Positions 36,280 through 46,408 are shown, numbered from the stretch's first letter. The stretch is DNA of 64,000 nt from Planctomycetota bacterium (GCA_003388505.1 QQVO01000019.1:62001-126000), one strand, 5' to 3'. Notes: generated by a model not told the origin, from the letters alone. Program-made: numbers and translations.

Positions 36280-36807
36280 TCAAGCCAGTCGATCCGTCCC
36301 TGCCTGGATGAAAAGCAGGTTGTTTTCGACCTTGAGTGGAAACTGCGGCAGGGGTTGATTGTCGTCCTTCGGGGGCCCGGAGAGGGGCTGTCCCGCCGCG
36401 TCGAACGCCCCGTTGTGACAGGGACAGAAAAACCGATCGTTCTGTGACTCCCAGTGTACCTGGCAACCGAGATGCGGGCAGATGCTGGACAAGGCAACAA
36501 AGTCGCCCGCGTTCCCATCGTCCTTCAACCGGGAGATGACGACCTGCTGCCCCCTGGGCGAGCGGAACAGGAGCGACTGCCCGACCGGAAACCCGCCGAG
36601 ATCGGTAACGAACTGCCAGACGCCGGAGAAATCGCGGTTCGGATAGAGAAACCGGCCGATGAGTGCGGCAAACATGCCGTAGCCCGCGGCCAGCCCGGAG
36701 ACCATCAGAAATGATGCGAAGCGACCGAGGACGCGCCGACGCCCCGTCCGGTCTGCATTCTCCGCAGCGGAAAGATCAGTGTGCGCGTCCTGCGCTTCGT
36801 CCGGCAT
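36280..36807 (-). CDS. Rieske 2Fe-2S protein of a cytochrome b complex
   Basis: A 175-residue protein. A basic RRR precedes a single membrane segment at about 30-52, as in Tat-inserted Rieske proteins. The cluster-binding boxes are CPHLGC (C110, H112, C115) and CPCHNGAFD (C128, C130, H131), each with the usual structural second Cys. It is the first gene of the Rieske/cytochrome b/octahaem operon. ATG 36807 is preferred, with GGGAAG upstream; a TTG at 36840 would add 11 residues. Confidence 0.9.
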   Translation of the reverse strand: MPDEAQDAHTDLSAAENADRTGRRRVLGRFASFLMVSGLAAGYGMFAALIGRFLYPNRDFSGVWQFVTDLGGFPVGQSLLFRSPRGQQVVISRLKDDGNAGDFVALSSICPHLGCQVHWESQNDRFFCPCHNGAFDAAGQPLSGPPKDDNQPLPQFPLKVENNLLFIQAGTDRLA

Positions 36808-37405
36808 CTGTGTGGGCTTCCCGAAACGGAATCGATCCAAGCGCTTGTTGGGTCAAGCGACGGCCCGTCGTTTGCCAACGTGATGCGTCAGGCGAGATCA
36901 CCGCGATGCGACCGCATCGACTCACAGTGAACAGCCCGATACATCATTCTCACCGGGAATGTGCATGTGGTAATCCATCGCTCTGAGAATGACAAGGCAA
37001 GATGAACGCCGGAAGCGGCGCTCCGTATCGACGCTCCCGTTCGAGTTGCGTGTACGCAATCCGACTTCGCCGGGCGACCGCAGCATGTGATCGATTACTT
37101 CGATCCGATGCCGGAACTTGTCTGAGCGGCAGGCGTCAGCGCGCGAGCGGCCTCATTGACGCCGGCGATCGGCAGTGCTGTCGCCGCGTTCGCGGCTCGG
37201 GATCGATGGGTGGGCTTGGGCGCCATGAGCTTACGCTCACGGCTATATGCTGGCGCGGCTACGCCGCTTAACGAGGCGCTGCTCCCTGACACCCATGGTG
37301 TTACTGGCTCGCGTGGGTGCGCCGCTGATGGTTGACGCGGGGACTTTTGCGCTGGTGCGCGATATACTGCGCTGCGTCGATCCTCCATCTCGAAGGGACC
37401 CCATC
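36808..37405. other. divergent intergenic region with a dispersed 45-nt repeat
   Basis: About 600 nt without a supported gene, between two divergent genes, so promoters of both should lie here. It contains a repeat at 37223-37267 (begins CCATGAGCTTACGCTCACGG) that recurs inverted at 47815-47859 with 42 of 45 positions equal. No clear operator or sigma-54 site was seen. Confidence 0.6.
37223..37267 (+). repeat. 45-nt dispersed repeat, copy 1
   Basis: Contains an internal near-palindrome (GAGCTTACGCTC) and ends GGCGCGGCTACGCCGC, itself a small hairpin. The inverted second copy is at 47815-47859. Confidence 0.7.
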
Positions 37406-38770
<1,365 letters not shown>

Positions 38771-38831
38771 GGGACGGGCTTCAGTGTCCAGGCGACAACC
38801 GGTGTGGTCCTGGTAGACCAAGTGACCTGTT

Positions 38832-38857
38832 GGGTGCCACTGGCTTTGCCAGTGCGA
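38832..38857 (+). repeat. REP-like palindrome, left of RAYT
   Basis: GGGTGCCACTGGC then TTTGCCAGTGCGAA: an imperfect hairpin (CACTGGC/GCCAGTG). Its reverse complement lies right after the transposase at 39501-39523, and close copies are at 54201-54274. Confidence 0.8.
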
Positions 38858-38910
38858 ACAGGAGACGATGATGGGACCGGGCAGAACCGGTGCTCAGGAT
38901 CGGGCCTCTT

Positions 38911-39489
38911 ATGTCACATCGCAAGCAGATCAAGCACCACCACGAGCCGGGGCACCTTCACGAATTCACTTTCTCGACCTGTTGCCGAAGGCCGTTACTC
39001 ACGAATGACACTTGGAGAGAAAAACTGGCCGCAACGCTCGACGTCTCGAATCGGGAGTTTCGGTTTCAACTCGTGGCGTTCGTGTTCATGCCCGAACATC
39101 TTCATCTCCTGACATATCCTCTGGATGAGCGGCCGCGGTTCGGAGAGTACCTCGCTCACATCAAGCAGCCTTTTTCGAAACAGATCAAAGAGATTCTGGT
39201 CGAAAGCCATTCCCGGTTGCTTGAGCAACTCACCGTTCAAGAACGTCCGGGCAAATCCTGCTTTCGATTCTGGCAGGAAGGTCCCGGCTACGACCGCAAC
39301 ATCACGTCGCACAATGCGATTGTCAGCGCAATTGAATACATCCACGAAAACCCTCTCCGTCGCGGACTGTGCAGAAGGGCGGTCGACTGGAAATGGTCTT
39401 CGGCTCGGTATTACCTGAACGTTCCGCCCCGACAACAGGAAGCGAACCTGCCGTTCATTCACGGCCTGCCGGACGGTGCACTCGATTAG
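38911..39489 (+). CDS. REP-associated tyrosine transposase-like protein (RAYT, IS200 superfamily)
   Basis: A 192-residue Y1 transposase-like protein. The HUH metal-binding motif is H63-L64-H65 in FMPEHLHLL. The catalytic region is FRFWQEGPGYDRNI and YIHENPLRRGL, the conserved RAYT C-terminal block. RAYTs are single-copy, domesticated relatives of IS200/IS605 TnpA that bind and cut REP palindromes. Here the gene is flanked by inverted palindromes 54 nt upstream and 11 nt downstream. Start ATG 38911 is preferred over GTG 38890. There is no tnpB. Confidence 0.88.
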   Translation: MSHRKQIKHHHEPGHLHEFTFSTCCRRPLLTNDTWREKLAATLDVSNREFRFQLVAFVFMPEHLHLLTYPLDERPRFGEYLAHIKQPFSKQIKEILVESHSRLLEQLTVQERPGKSCFRFWQEGPGYDRNITSHNAIVSAIEYIHENPLRRGLCRRAVDWKWSSARYYLNVPPRQQEANLPFIHGLPDGALD

Positions 39490-39500
39490 CCCCCGCATCG

Positions 39501-39523
39501 GCACTGGCAAAGCCAGTGGCACC
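39501..39523 (-). repeat. REP-like palindrome, right of RAYT
   Basis: GCACTGGCAAAGCCAGTGGC then ACC: exact reverse complement of the left copy over 23-24 nt, so the transposase gene sits between inverted REP-like ends. Confidence 0.8.
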
Positions 39524-39549
39524 CGACGGTTGGATCGATTGGCGGAGTC

Positions 39550-39897
39550 TCACAGTAACTCGTTGACGTTCTCCGGCGGGCGCCCAAGCACGGCGCGGTT
39601 GCCTTTGACGACGATCGGGCGTTCGATGAGCTTGGGGTTCTCGACCATGATCCTGATCGCCTCCTTGCGCGACAGTTCTTTATCACCCAGGCCGAGTTCC
39701 TTGTAGACGGCTTCGCCTTTGCGCATCAGTTCTTGCGGTTCGAGGCCGAGCATCTTCAGCAGGCCGTCGAGTTCCTTCTGTGTCGGCGGGGTCTGCAGGT
39801 ACTCGATGACTTCCGTTTCTTCGCCGGCGTCACGGATGAGTTCGAGCGTCTGCCGGCTCTTGGAACAGCGCGGGTTGTGGTAGATGCGGATGGTCAT
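39550..39897 (-). CDS. arsC: arsenate reductase, glutaredoxin type
   Basis: A 115-residue ArsC-family protein: IYHNPRCSKSRQTLEL with the active C11, then VIEYLQTPPT and the RPIVVKGNRAVLGRPPE box that supplies the Arg residues for arsenate binding. It reduces As(V) to As(III) using glutathione/glutaredoxin. No ars operon is linked, so a function as an Spx/YffB-like member is an alternative. It is 22 nt downstream of the MOSC gene on the same strand. Confidence 0.9.
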   Translation of the reverse strand: MTIRIYHNPRCSKSRQTLELIRDAGEETEVIEYLQTPPTQKELDGLLKMLGLEPQELMRKGEAVYKELGLGDKELSRKEAIRIMVENPKLIERPIVVKGNRAVLGRPPENVNELL

Positions 39898-39919
39898 TGG
39901 TCGTCGGGGCAGGGCGATT

Positions 39920-40471
39920 TCAATCGGAGAGTTTGCGAACGGTCTGGCCGACTTCGATACGGCCGGGCTGGGTGACGCGGGCGTAGATGCCGCGGAGGTT
40001 GAGTTCGCGTCCGACGTCTGAGTTGACCCAGAGCATGGCGTCTCGCCCGAAACGTTCGATGAACTTACGGCAGCCTGTGTGAGGCTCGGCGGTGATCTCG
40101 ATGACGGCTTCGCCGATGGCGAGTCGCGTGCCGGGGGGAAGGTTCTCAGTGGAGAGATCGAGGTCGAGATAGAGTTGGTCTCCGGCGAGTTTCCAGCGGT
40201 CGCGCTCCTGGGCGATGAGCGCGATCGTGCGGGAGTTCATCAGCGTGAGCTGAGTTTCGACGCGAGGTGGGTCGCCGGACGACGCCGCGCCGTTGGGATT
40301 CCAGCAGTCGCCGGCGAGGCCTTCGGCATCGTTCAATTCGCCGGTCTGGAGTTCTTCGCGCCGTTCCGATTGTGGTCGCCGAACGATTGAGTCGAGACGC
40401 CCGGAGTCCTGTGGGGACTGGCGGATCTGGTCGAGGCCGGCGTTGAGTTCGTCGGTGTTGAGGTGCTGCAT
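39920..40471 (-). CDS. MOSC domain protein
   Basis: A 183-residue single MOSC domain protein. The conserved Cys is in EPHTGCRKFIERFG; earlier features are ELQTGELNDAEGLAGD and the beta strands around LSTENLPPGTRLAIG. MOSC proteins act on molybdenum cofactor or on sulfur transfer (YiiM/mARC-like, 6-N-hydroxylaminopurine resistance). It likely shares a transcript with the arsC-like gene. Confidence 0.88.
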   Translation of the reverse strand: MQHLNTDELNAGLDQIRQSPQDSGRLDSIVRRPQSERREELQTGELNDAEGLAGDCWNPNGAASSGDPPRVETQLTLMNSRTIALIAQERDRWKLAGDQLYLDLDLSTENLPPGTRLAIGEAVIEITAEPHTGCRKFIERFGRDAMLWVNSDVGRELNLRGIYARVTQPGRIEVGQTVRKLSD

Positions 40472-40711
40472 GCGGATTGCGTTGTCGTGTTGTCGGCTTG
40501 GGAATGGTCCCGAATCTATGAAGGAGCTTTCGCCTCGGAAACCATACTCGGCGATCGTCGCCGGCCAATGTAGCCGACTCGCGAATCGGTTGGCACTCGT
40601 TCACGCGCGTGCCCCAGAATCGCGAGCGCGAGTAAATCGTGGTTGGGAGAGAAACCGGGCCTCTTGCTTTCGACGTGCGCACATGCGACTCGCGGAGCGA
40701 GTCGCCAACGG

Positions 40712-41902
40712 TCAATGCCGCAGCACCCGGCGGAGGAGCAGGTAGCCGGCGAAGGCGAGGGCGGCGTTGCCGATCCACATGGCCCACATGGGGTCGACGT
40801 GGCCCTTCTTGGACTGGGCCATCATGCCGAGGACGAGCGGGTAGTAACCGGTCGTGATGGGGACGAAACAGTAGAGGAAGCTGGTAAGAAAGCGGGCCTT
40901 GGCCTTGAGGACGGCCAGCGGCGCGCCGACCAGCACGAAGAACAGACAGCTACAGGCCATTGCGTAGCGGCTGTGAATCTCGGTGTGCATGCGGTCGGTT
41001 CGTTCGTCGATATCGGCGAGCAGCCGCTTGCGGCGGCTCTTGGGATCGATGAGGGTTTCAAACTTGCCCTGCGTCATGGCAAAGGCGGCTTCAATGGCCA
41101 TGCGTTCGTCGGCCCGCGTCTTTTCGAGAGCGACCGCATCCAGTTCGCGGTTGATCTGCCGAATCGGGAGGTGCCGGGGCTGCGTCTCGTTCTTGGAAGA
41201 CCTCCAGCCAATCCTGCGGGTCTCTTCGCGGTTGATGTAGATCTTCTGCCGATTCGGCAATTCGATCGTTCCCCGACTCAATGTCACGAGAATCTCGTCG
41301 TTTTCGGGATCGAGGCGGATTGTGGCTTCGTCGGCCCACATCGTGGCCGCCTGGCTGTCGCCGCGCTGGTACTGGAAGACAGGACGCTTAAGGACGCGTC
41401 CTTCGACCGATTCGACCGTTACGTGGAGCCCACTGCGGCGGTCGCCGAACTGGCGTTCGGTCCTGAGCCGGTCGAGAACGATTTCCTCCATCGCCTCGAC
41501 GACGGTTCTCTGGATGTTTCCGACGGCCCAGGGAATCGCCTGATCGATGAGGATGAGGCTGAAGGCGCTTAGTGCGGCGCCGATGACGAAAGACGGCCAG
41601 AGCAGCGAACTGACGCTGATGCCGGCCGCTTTGGCGGCGGTAATTTCCAGGTCGCCGGCGAGTCGCCCGTAGACGATGGAGACGGTGAGGAGCAGCGCGG
41701 CGGGGATCGTGAAGGGGAGGAGACTGGGGACGATGTAGGGCAGGATGCGGATGAGCTGCATCGGCCCCAGGCCGCTCTGACTGGCCTGCTGGAAGACGCC
41801 GACGAAGATCAGCAGGACGGTGAGACAAAGCACGACGAACGTGAAAATCCGCAGCACTTCGGCAAAGACGTATCGCTGCAAGAGTGGGATCTGGAATCTC
41901 AT
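40712..41902 (-). CDS. LptF/LptG family permease
   Basis: A 396-residue inner-membrane protein: three N-terminal TMs (LLQRYVFAEVLRIFTFVVLC at the start, then 50-75 and 95-118), a large periplasmic domain (about 130-300) and three C-terminal TMs, the fold of LptF/LptG. These form the lipopolysaccharide extraction ABC permease with LptB. Only one of the pair is encoded here. ATG 41902 is preferred to GTG 41911. The presence of Lpt permeases fits a Gram-negative-type outer membrane. Confidence 0.85.
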   Translation of the reverse strand: MRFQIPLLQRYVFAEVLRIFTFVVLCLTVLLIFVGVFQQASQSGLGPMQLIRILPYIVPSLLPFTIPAALLLTVSIVYGRLAGDLEITAAKAAGISVSSLLWPSFVIGAALSAFSLILIDQAIPWAVGNIQRTVVEAMEEIVLDRLRTERQFGDRRSGLHVTVESVEGRVLKRPVFQYQRGDSQAATMWADEATIRLDPENDEILVTLSRGTIELPNRQKIYINREETRRIGWRSSKNETQPRHLPIRQINRELDAVALEKTRADERMAIEAAFAMTQGKFETLIDPKSRRKRLLADIDERTDRMHTEIHSRYAMACSCLFFVLVGAPLAVLKAKARFLTSFLYCFVPITTGYYPLVLGMMAQSKKGHVDPMWAMWIGNAALAFAGYLLLRRVLRH

Positions 41903-42277
41903 ACGTCTCACGCCGATGGCACGGTTCGATCGCGAGGGGCCTGATACGCGACGGCGCGGATCTCGTCAATACGACTGCCGCGCCGGAAAGCTGGGGAAAC
42001 TAGGGGGATTTGGAGGGATGTTCGCGATGGTCCCGGTCAGCAGGCAGAGGTTGCCGGTTCGGAGCGGACGTCAGAACTGGCAAGCTTTCCCCCAAGAGCA
42101 CGCCGTTCTGAATACGGCGAATTCCGCCGCTTCGGGAACCGGTGCCGATGGAGGAGTGCGGGGCGGTGGTCGAAGATGAAGAACAGGTTGGTCCCCCCGG
42201 GACCGGCGGCGGGTTCGCGATGATGCGGATGGTCGATCGGACAGGAAATCGAATGTGGGACAGAAAGGCGCAATCGC
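41903..42277. other. gap between lptF/G-like gene and small membrane protein
   Basis: About 375 nt in a divergent arrangement. I see no gene, terminator or strong repeat in it; a purine-rich AAAGG lies upstream of the ATG at 42278. Confidence 0.5.
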
Positions 42278-42490
42278 ATGGATATCGTGCAGGGAATCAG
42301 TGACGATCAACTGGCGCTGCTCGGTTGCGCCGGCGCTCTGCTGGCGGCGTTTACGGTGATGGGCGTCAGCTACCACGTCGGTCGGTTATTGCGGGGCGAG
42401 CAATCTTCGACGACTTCGGGGCTGTCGCGGGCCATCGTGCCGAACGTGGAATCTCAGCGCGCCGAGGCGTCGCAGCGGAGAGCCGCGTGA
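42278..42490 (+). CDS. small single-TM hypothetical protein
   Basis: A 70-residue protein with an acidic N-terminus, one hydrophobic segment (about 13-34, LALLGCAGALLAAFTVMG) and a basic/polar tail. AAAGG lies about 10 nt upstream of the ATG. I do not recognise the family. It is 368 nt before the next exported protein. The reading could be chance, but the codon bias and membrane segment support it moderately. Confidence 0.5.
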   Translation: MDIVQGISDDQLALLGCAGALLAAFTVMGVSYHVGRLLRGEQSSTTSGLSRAIVPNVESQRAEASQRRAA

Positions 42491-42858
42491 GATAGCGCGC
42501 AAGGCTCGCTGCGGCGGAGGCGCGACCGGAAGAGACCGTCCCCGTTGACCGTCTCGCGAGGCAGGGTCTTGCCAGCGGCCGTGAGGGCCGGATATCCTGA
42601 ATGGAGACGGAAACTCGAGCGTTGTTCCGGTTCCGATGAGTTCGATGCGCCGGCCGGACGGTTCGCGAGACGAGTTCGGCAAGCGCCGGGCGACGATCTG
42701 AATCATCGATTGATGACGGCAGGTTTGAGATGGAACATCAGTGGGTTGAGCGGAAGGCTTCCCACAGTCATTGAACAGAGAACAGCAGCGGGCGCGATCA
42801 TCCGGCGGAGGCGATCCGGGCGATTCGTCCGGCGAGAGATCCAGTGGGAGAGCAAGTC
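42491..42858. other. intergenic gap, no feature seen
   Basis: About 370 nt with no supported gene or clear repeat. A GGGAG precedes the next start. Confidence 0.5.
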
Positions 42859-43362
42859 ATGCGACGATTCATCAGACGCCGTTGGAAGCCGGCGGCATTC
42901 GGGACGGGTATGCTGGCGGTCGGGTACCTGCTGGGGGCGGTCGGCGCTTTCGACGCACGGCAACTGCCTGCTCAGGACGCCGACCAGTTTTCGGTGACGT
43001 CCGATACGGCTGACAAGATCTATGCGGCCGATCGCGCCCTGCGGGAGGCGGCCGACGCCCTGCGGGGCGAAGGGAAGTATGAAGCGATCACCGACGGTGT
43101 GAACGCCTTTCTCGTGCTGGGCGGCGGCGGCAATGCGCGGGAAGACCTGGAGAACGGCGCGGCGGTCGATCCGGAGACGTACGCAGCCCTGTATTCGGGC
43201 CAGGCGATCCCGGAGATTGCCGACTATCTCGACTACGACGATCAAAACCGGCTGACTTACAACGGACAAGTTGTGCGGATGTATCCGAAGTCGCGGTTAC
43301 GGAGGATCTATGCGGAACGTTTAAAGCTGGTGGACGATGCGTTTCGTCCGGATGCGTTCTGA
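42859..43362 (+). CDS. exported or membrane-anchored hypothetical protein
   Basis: A 167-residue protein: basic N-terminus RRFIRRRWK, hydrophobic segment about 13-32 (signal anchor), then a soluble domain with ADRALREAADALRGEGKYE and VNAFLVLGGGGNAREDLE. No known motif recognised. ATG 42859 has GGGAG upstream; GTG 42844 is an alternative. It precedes the large VWA gene on the same strand with a 278-nt gap. Confidence 0.65.
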   Translation: MRRFIRRRWKPAAFGTGMLAVGYLLGAVGAFDARQLPAQDADQFSVTSDTADKIYAADRALREAADALRGEGKYEAITDGVNAFLVLGGGGNAREDLENGAAVDPETYAALYSGQAIPEIADYLDYDDQNRLTYNGQVVRMYPKSRLRRIYAERLKLVDDAFRPDAF

Positions 43363-43453
43363 GGATTCCGGCGGCACAGTCCGGCGATCTGGAACTCGAT
43401 GCGAGTCGTCTCGGTGAATCGGCGGTTTGGGGAGTTTTTTCAAGCGAATTTCC

Positions 43454-43481
43454 TTGGGGGGCGACCGAGACAGAGTATACA
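43454..43481 (+). promoter_or_regulatory. possible sigma-70-type promoter of the VWA gene
   Basis: TTGGGG and TATACA are separated by 16 nt, about 160 nt before the ATG at 43641. The surrounding sequence is AT-richer than its neighbours. Proposed from motif shape only. Confidence 0.35.
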
Positions 43482-43640
43482 ATCGACCTTGCGCCGGGAG
43501 CGATGCTCCTCGCGCAGCGGTATGATCGGTACGACTGTTCAAGTCGAACTTCATTTCAGCGGCATCGATCGGAACGCGCCAGCCGGCAGGTCTTGCGGGC
43601 TGCGGCGTTCCGGTGTGACTGAACTTTCGGGAGTTGTGAC

Positions 43641-46232
43641 ATGCTTCGCGTTCCGAACCACGGCCTGACTCTCGGCAGCACAATCGCCTGCCTCCTGTGG
43701 GCGGGTGTATTGGCTCAGTCCGCCGAACCGGACCAGTCTCCGGCTGTTGTGCACAGCTATACGACCCCCCAGGGCGAGACTTACTTCGCGATCGGCCTGC
43801 AGGGAGAAGAGCTTCCGAATCGTCCGCAGCCGCACGATCACGTGATTCTGGTCGATACGTCGGCCAGTCAGATCGGTGAGCACCGCCTGCAGTCTTTCGC
43901 GGTTCTGCGCGAGTTGCTTGAGTCGCTGCCGGTGAACGACCGCGTGGCGGTCTCTGCGGTGGACCTGACGTACGAGTCGCTGACGGAGGGCTTCGCGGCG
44001 CCGGAGAAGGCTCTCGCCCAGGCCATGCCGCAACTCGAGTCGCGTTTCCCGGCGGGGACGACCGATCTGCCGAACGCATTGCAGGCCGCGCTGAGGTCGA
44101 TGCGGGGCGATCGGCCGGGCTCGGTGATTTACATCGGCGACGGAATGAGCATCGCGAATCTGCTCGAGAAGGGCGACCTGCAGTCGCTGATCTCCGAGTT
44201 CCGCGGCCGCGAGATTCCGGTCCACAGTTTTGCAGTCGGCTCGAATACCGATCTGCAACTGCTCGGTGTTCTGGCCCAATGGACGGGCGGGGTGGTCATG
44301 ACCGACAACGCCGACGATCCGGAGCAGTCGGCCGAGACGATCGGCCGGGAACTCGCGCGAGCCGTCGATCTGCCGGTGGTGTTCCCCAGCGATCTCCGCG
44401 TTGCTTCGAGCGGCGTCGCCCTGCTGCCGAACGAACCGCTGCCGCTGCGGAGCGACCGGCGAACCGTGTATCTGGGCCGCGGCGCGGCGGGAACGAATGA
44501 TTCGGTCCGCATGACGGTCAGCTTCGACGATCAGAAGCGGACGATGGAGTGGACGATCCCGGCCGCCAGGTACACCCGGGAAACAACTTACATCGGTCAT
44601 CTCTGGTCGCATGCCGAGCAGACGGCCGGCCTCGCCAATCCGCTGGCCGGCGACGTGATGCTGGCGGCGGCCCGGCAGAGCTTCCTGAACGATGTCGCCG
44701 TGATGGAGACCCAGGCCGAAGCGGCGCTCGCCCTCGGCCGGATGGAGGACGCCGCGCGGATCGGAAACGAGATTCTGCGGGTTGATCCTGAGAACGTGCG
44801 GGCGGCGACGTTTATCGACCCGCCATCTGATCTGCCGGTGCGGACGATCGCCCAGGCGGACGATGAGAATGCTCCCCCGCCCGCCCCGACCCCGGACCCC
44901 GATCTTGAGGCGCGGGAAGGCGAGAGCGAGAGCGACCTGCTCGATGTCGTCGAGCAGGAACGCCGGATCCGCACCCAGAGAATGCAGACAGCCGTGGAGA
45001 GCGGGATCGAGACGGCTCAGCAGGCGCTGCAGGAGAATCCTGAGTTCGCCCGGGCGACACTCGAGGACTTGCTGACGCAGTTGAAGGCCGACAACCGGAT
45101 CAATGCGGAGGCCAAGGAGCAGATGCGCCGCCGGGTGGAGCAGGAACTCGCAGGGGTCTTGAGCCAATTGGAGAGCCTGGAAGACCAGCGGCAGCAGTAC
45201 AACCGGAAACTGGCCGTCGAGGAGGCGCAGCGGCGGTTGCTCGACGCCGCGATGCAGGACGACATGCGAATCCAGGAATTGACCGATCGCGTGGTGTCGC
45301 TGATCATCGACGCGTATCACGGCAACACCGCGGCCTTCGAAGAAGCGGAAGCGGTCGGCCGGATGATTGAAGATCAGCGGCCGGGAACAGCGATCGGCAC
45401 GCAGAGCGTGTTTCTGCCGGAGGCGGCCGGGCAGCTTGACAAGGTCTACCGTCTGCGTCTGCTGCGTTCCGACCGGTTTCTGGCGACGCTGTACCAGGTC
45501 GAACTGTCGCACGTGCCGTTCCCGGATGAGCCGCCGATCCGTTATCCGCCGGCCGAAGTCTGGCAGTTGCTGACGGAGAAGCGGCGGAAGTGGAAGTCGG
45601 TGGACCTTCACCAGAACAGTCCGAACGAGCAGCGGATCTACGAGGCGCTGGAATCGACGACCACGTTGGAGTTTCCCGGCAACCCGCTGCGGGACGTGCT
45701 GGACTACATCTCACTGGTTCACAACTTCCCGATCATTATCGACGAAGAGGAACTGCAGAACGAAGGTGTGACGCCGGACGAGGAAGTGAACCTGGTTCTG
45801 ACCGACATCCGCCTGCGGAGTGCTCTGAAGATTCTGCTGGAGAACGTGGCGGGCGTCGAGTTGGCGTACGTGATTGAAGACGAAGTGATGAAGATCACGA
45901 CGAAACTCGTTGCGGACGACAAGATGCAGACCCGCGTGTATCCGGTGGCTGACCTGGTGATTCCGATCCAGACCATCGGCGGCGGATTTGGCGCCGGCGG
46001 CTTCGGCGGCGGCGGCCTGTTCGGCGGCGGCGGCGGTGGCGGGTTCGGCGGCGGCGGGTTCGGCGGCGGCGGCTTCGGCGGCGGCGGCGGCTTCGGCGGC
46101 GGCGGCGGTGGCTTCGGCGGCGGGTTCTTCAGCGTTCCCGACCCGGAAAAGCCCGCTGATGCGCAGGCCGGAGACGTCTTCGATGCAGCGGCGGTCGATC
46201 GCTTCAAAAAAAAACCGGCCGCAGCGCGGTAA
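43641..46232 (+). CDS. exported VWA domain protein with STN-like region and glycine-rich end
   Basis: An 863-residue protein. The signal peptide is about 1-27 (ending LAQSA). The VWA domain (about 65-250) has an intact metal site DTSAS (D72-S76). A coiled, Glu/Arg-rich region (about 430-560) follows. Residues about 670-770 resemble a secretin/TonB short N-terminal (STN) domain (FPGNPLRDVLDYISLVHNFP). Then comes a GGFGGGG repeat tract (about 780-830) and a short tail with three Lys encoded by an A9 run. The reading frame stops 16 nt after that run, while the -1 frame stays open to 47701, so this is probably only the first part of a longer product. Confidence 0.8.
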   Translation: MLRVPNHGLTLGSTIACLLWAGVLAQSAEPDQSPAVVHSYTTPQGETYFAIGLQGEELPNRPQPHDHVILVDTSASQIGEHRLQSFAVLRELLESLPVNDRVAVSAVDLTYESLTEGFAAPEKALAQAMPQLESRFPAGTTDLPNALQAALRSMRGDRPGSVIYIGDGMSIANLLEKGDLQSLISEFRGREIPVHSFAVGSNTDLQLLGVLAQWTGGVVMTDNADDPEQSAETIGRELARAVDLPVVFPSDLRVASSGVALLPNEPLPLRSDRRTVYLGRGAAGTNDSVRMTVSFDDQKRTMEWTIPAARYTRETTYIGHLWSHAEQTAGLANPLAGDVMLAAARQSFLNDVAVMETQAEAALALGRMEDAARIGNEILRVDPENVRAATFIDPPSDLPVRTIAQADDENAPPPAPTPDPDLEAREGESESDLLDVVEQERRIRTQRMQTAVESGIETAQQALQENPEFARATLEDLLTQLKADNRINAEAKEQMRRRVEQELAGVLSQLESLEDQRQQYNRKLAVEEAQRRLLDAAMQDDMRIQELTDRVVSLIIDAYHGNTAAFEEAEAVGRMIEDQRPGTAIGTQSVFLPEAAGQLDKVYRLRLLRSDRFLATLYQVELSHVPFPDEPPIRYPPAEVWQLLTEKRRKWKSVDLHQNSPNEQRIYEALESTTTLEFPGNPLRDVLDYISLVHNFPIIIDEEELQNEGVTPDEEVNLVLTDIRLRSALKILLENVAGVELAYVIEDEVMKITTKLVADDKMQTRVYPVADLVIPIQTIGGGFGAGGFGGGGLFGGGGGGGFGGGGFGGGGFGGGGGFGGGGGGFGGGFFSVPDPEKPADAQAGDVFDAAAVDRFKKKPAAAR
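45979..46131 (+). repeat. glycine-rich coding repeat (GGFGGGG)
   Basis: Runs of GGCGGC and GGCTTCGGC triplets encode a Gly-Phe repeat just before the A9 tract. The low-complexity DNA makes this stretch prone to slippage and to read errors. Confidence 0.85.
46206..46214 (+). other. A9 homopolymer: candidate frameshift or slippage site
   Basis: Nine A residues encode three Lys in the 0 frame; the stop TAA follows at 46230-46232. Shifting to -1 at this run keeps the frame open through 46409 and on to 47701 without a stop. One extra A in the mRNA or in the true genome would join the two ORFs. Confidence 0.7.
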
Positions 46233-46408
46233 CTGAAGAGACTGGCGAAACTGGGCAAGAGAGAGGCGAGGCCGAGCGGTCCCGCCTCTCCGCCCCTCGG
46301 GATTCTGTCTACTCCGCCAGCGCACGCGCAGCGAGGCAGACGAGCGAGGAACGGCAGCAAGAACAGGCCGTTCCCTTCCCGGACTGGCGAGGACGCAAGC
46401 CGGAGGAG

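Noticed and set aside
38911-39489. Active IS200/IS605 element
   Set aside because: No tnpB, no left/right end guide sequences of an IS605 type, and the flanks are REP-like palindromes, which fit a domesticated RAYT.
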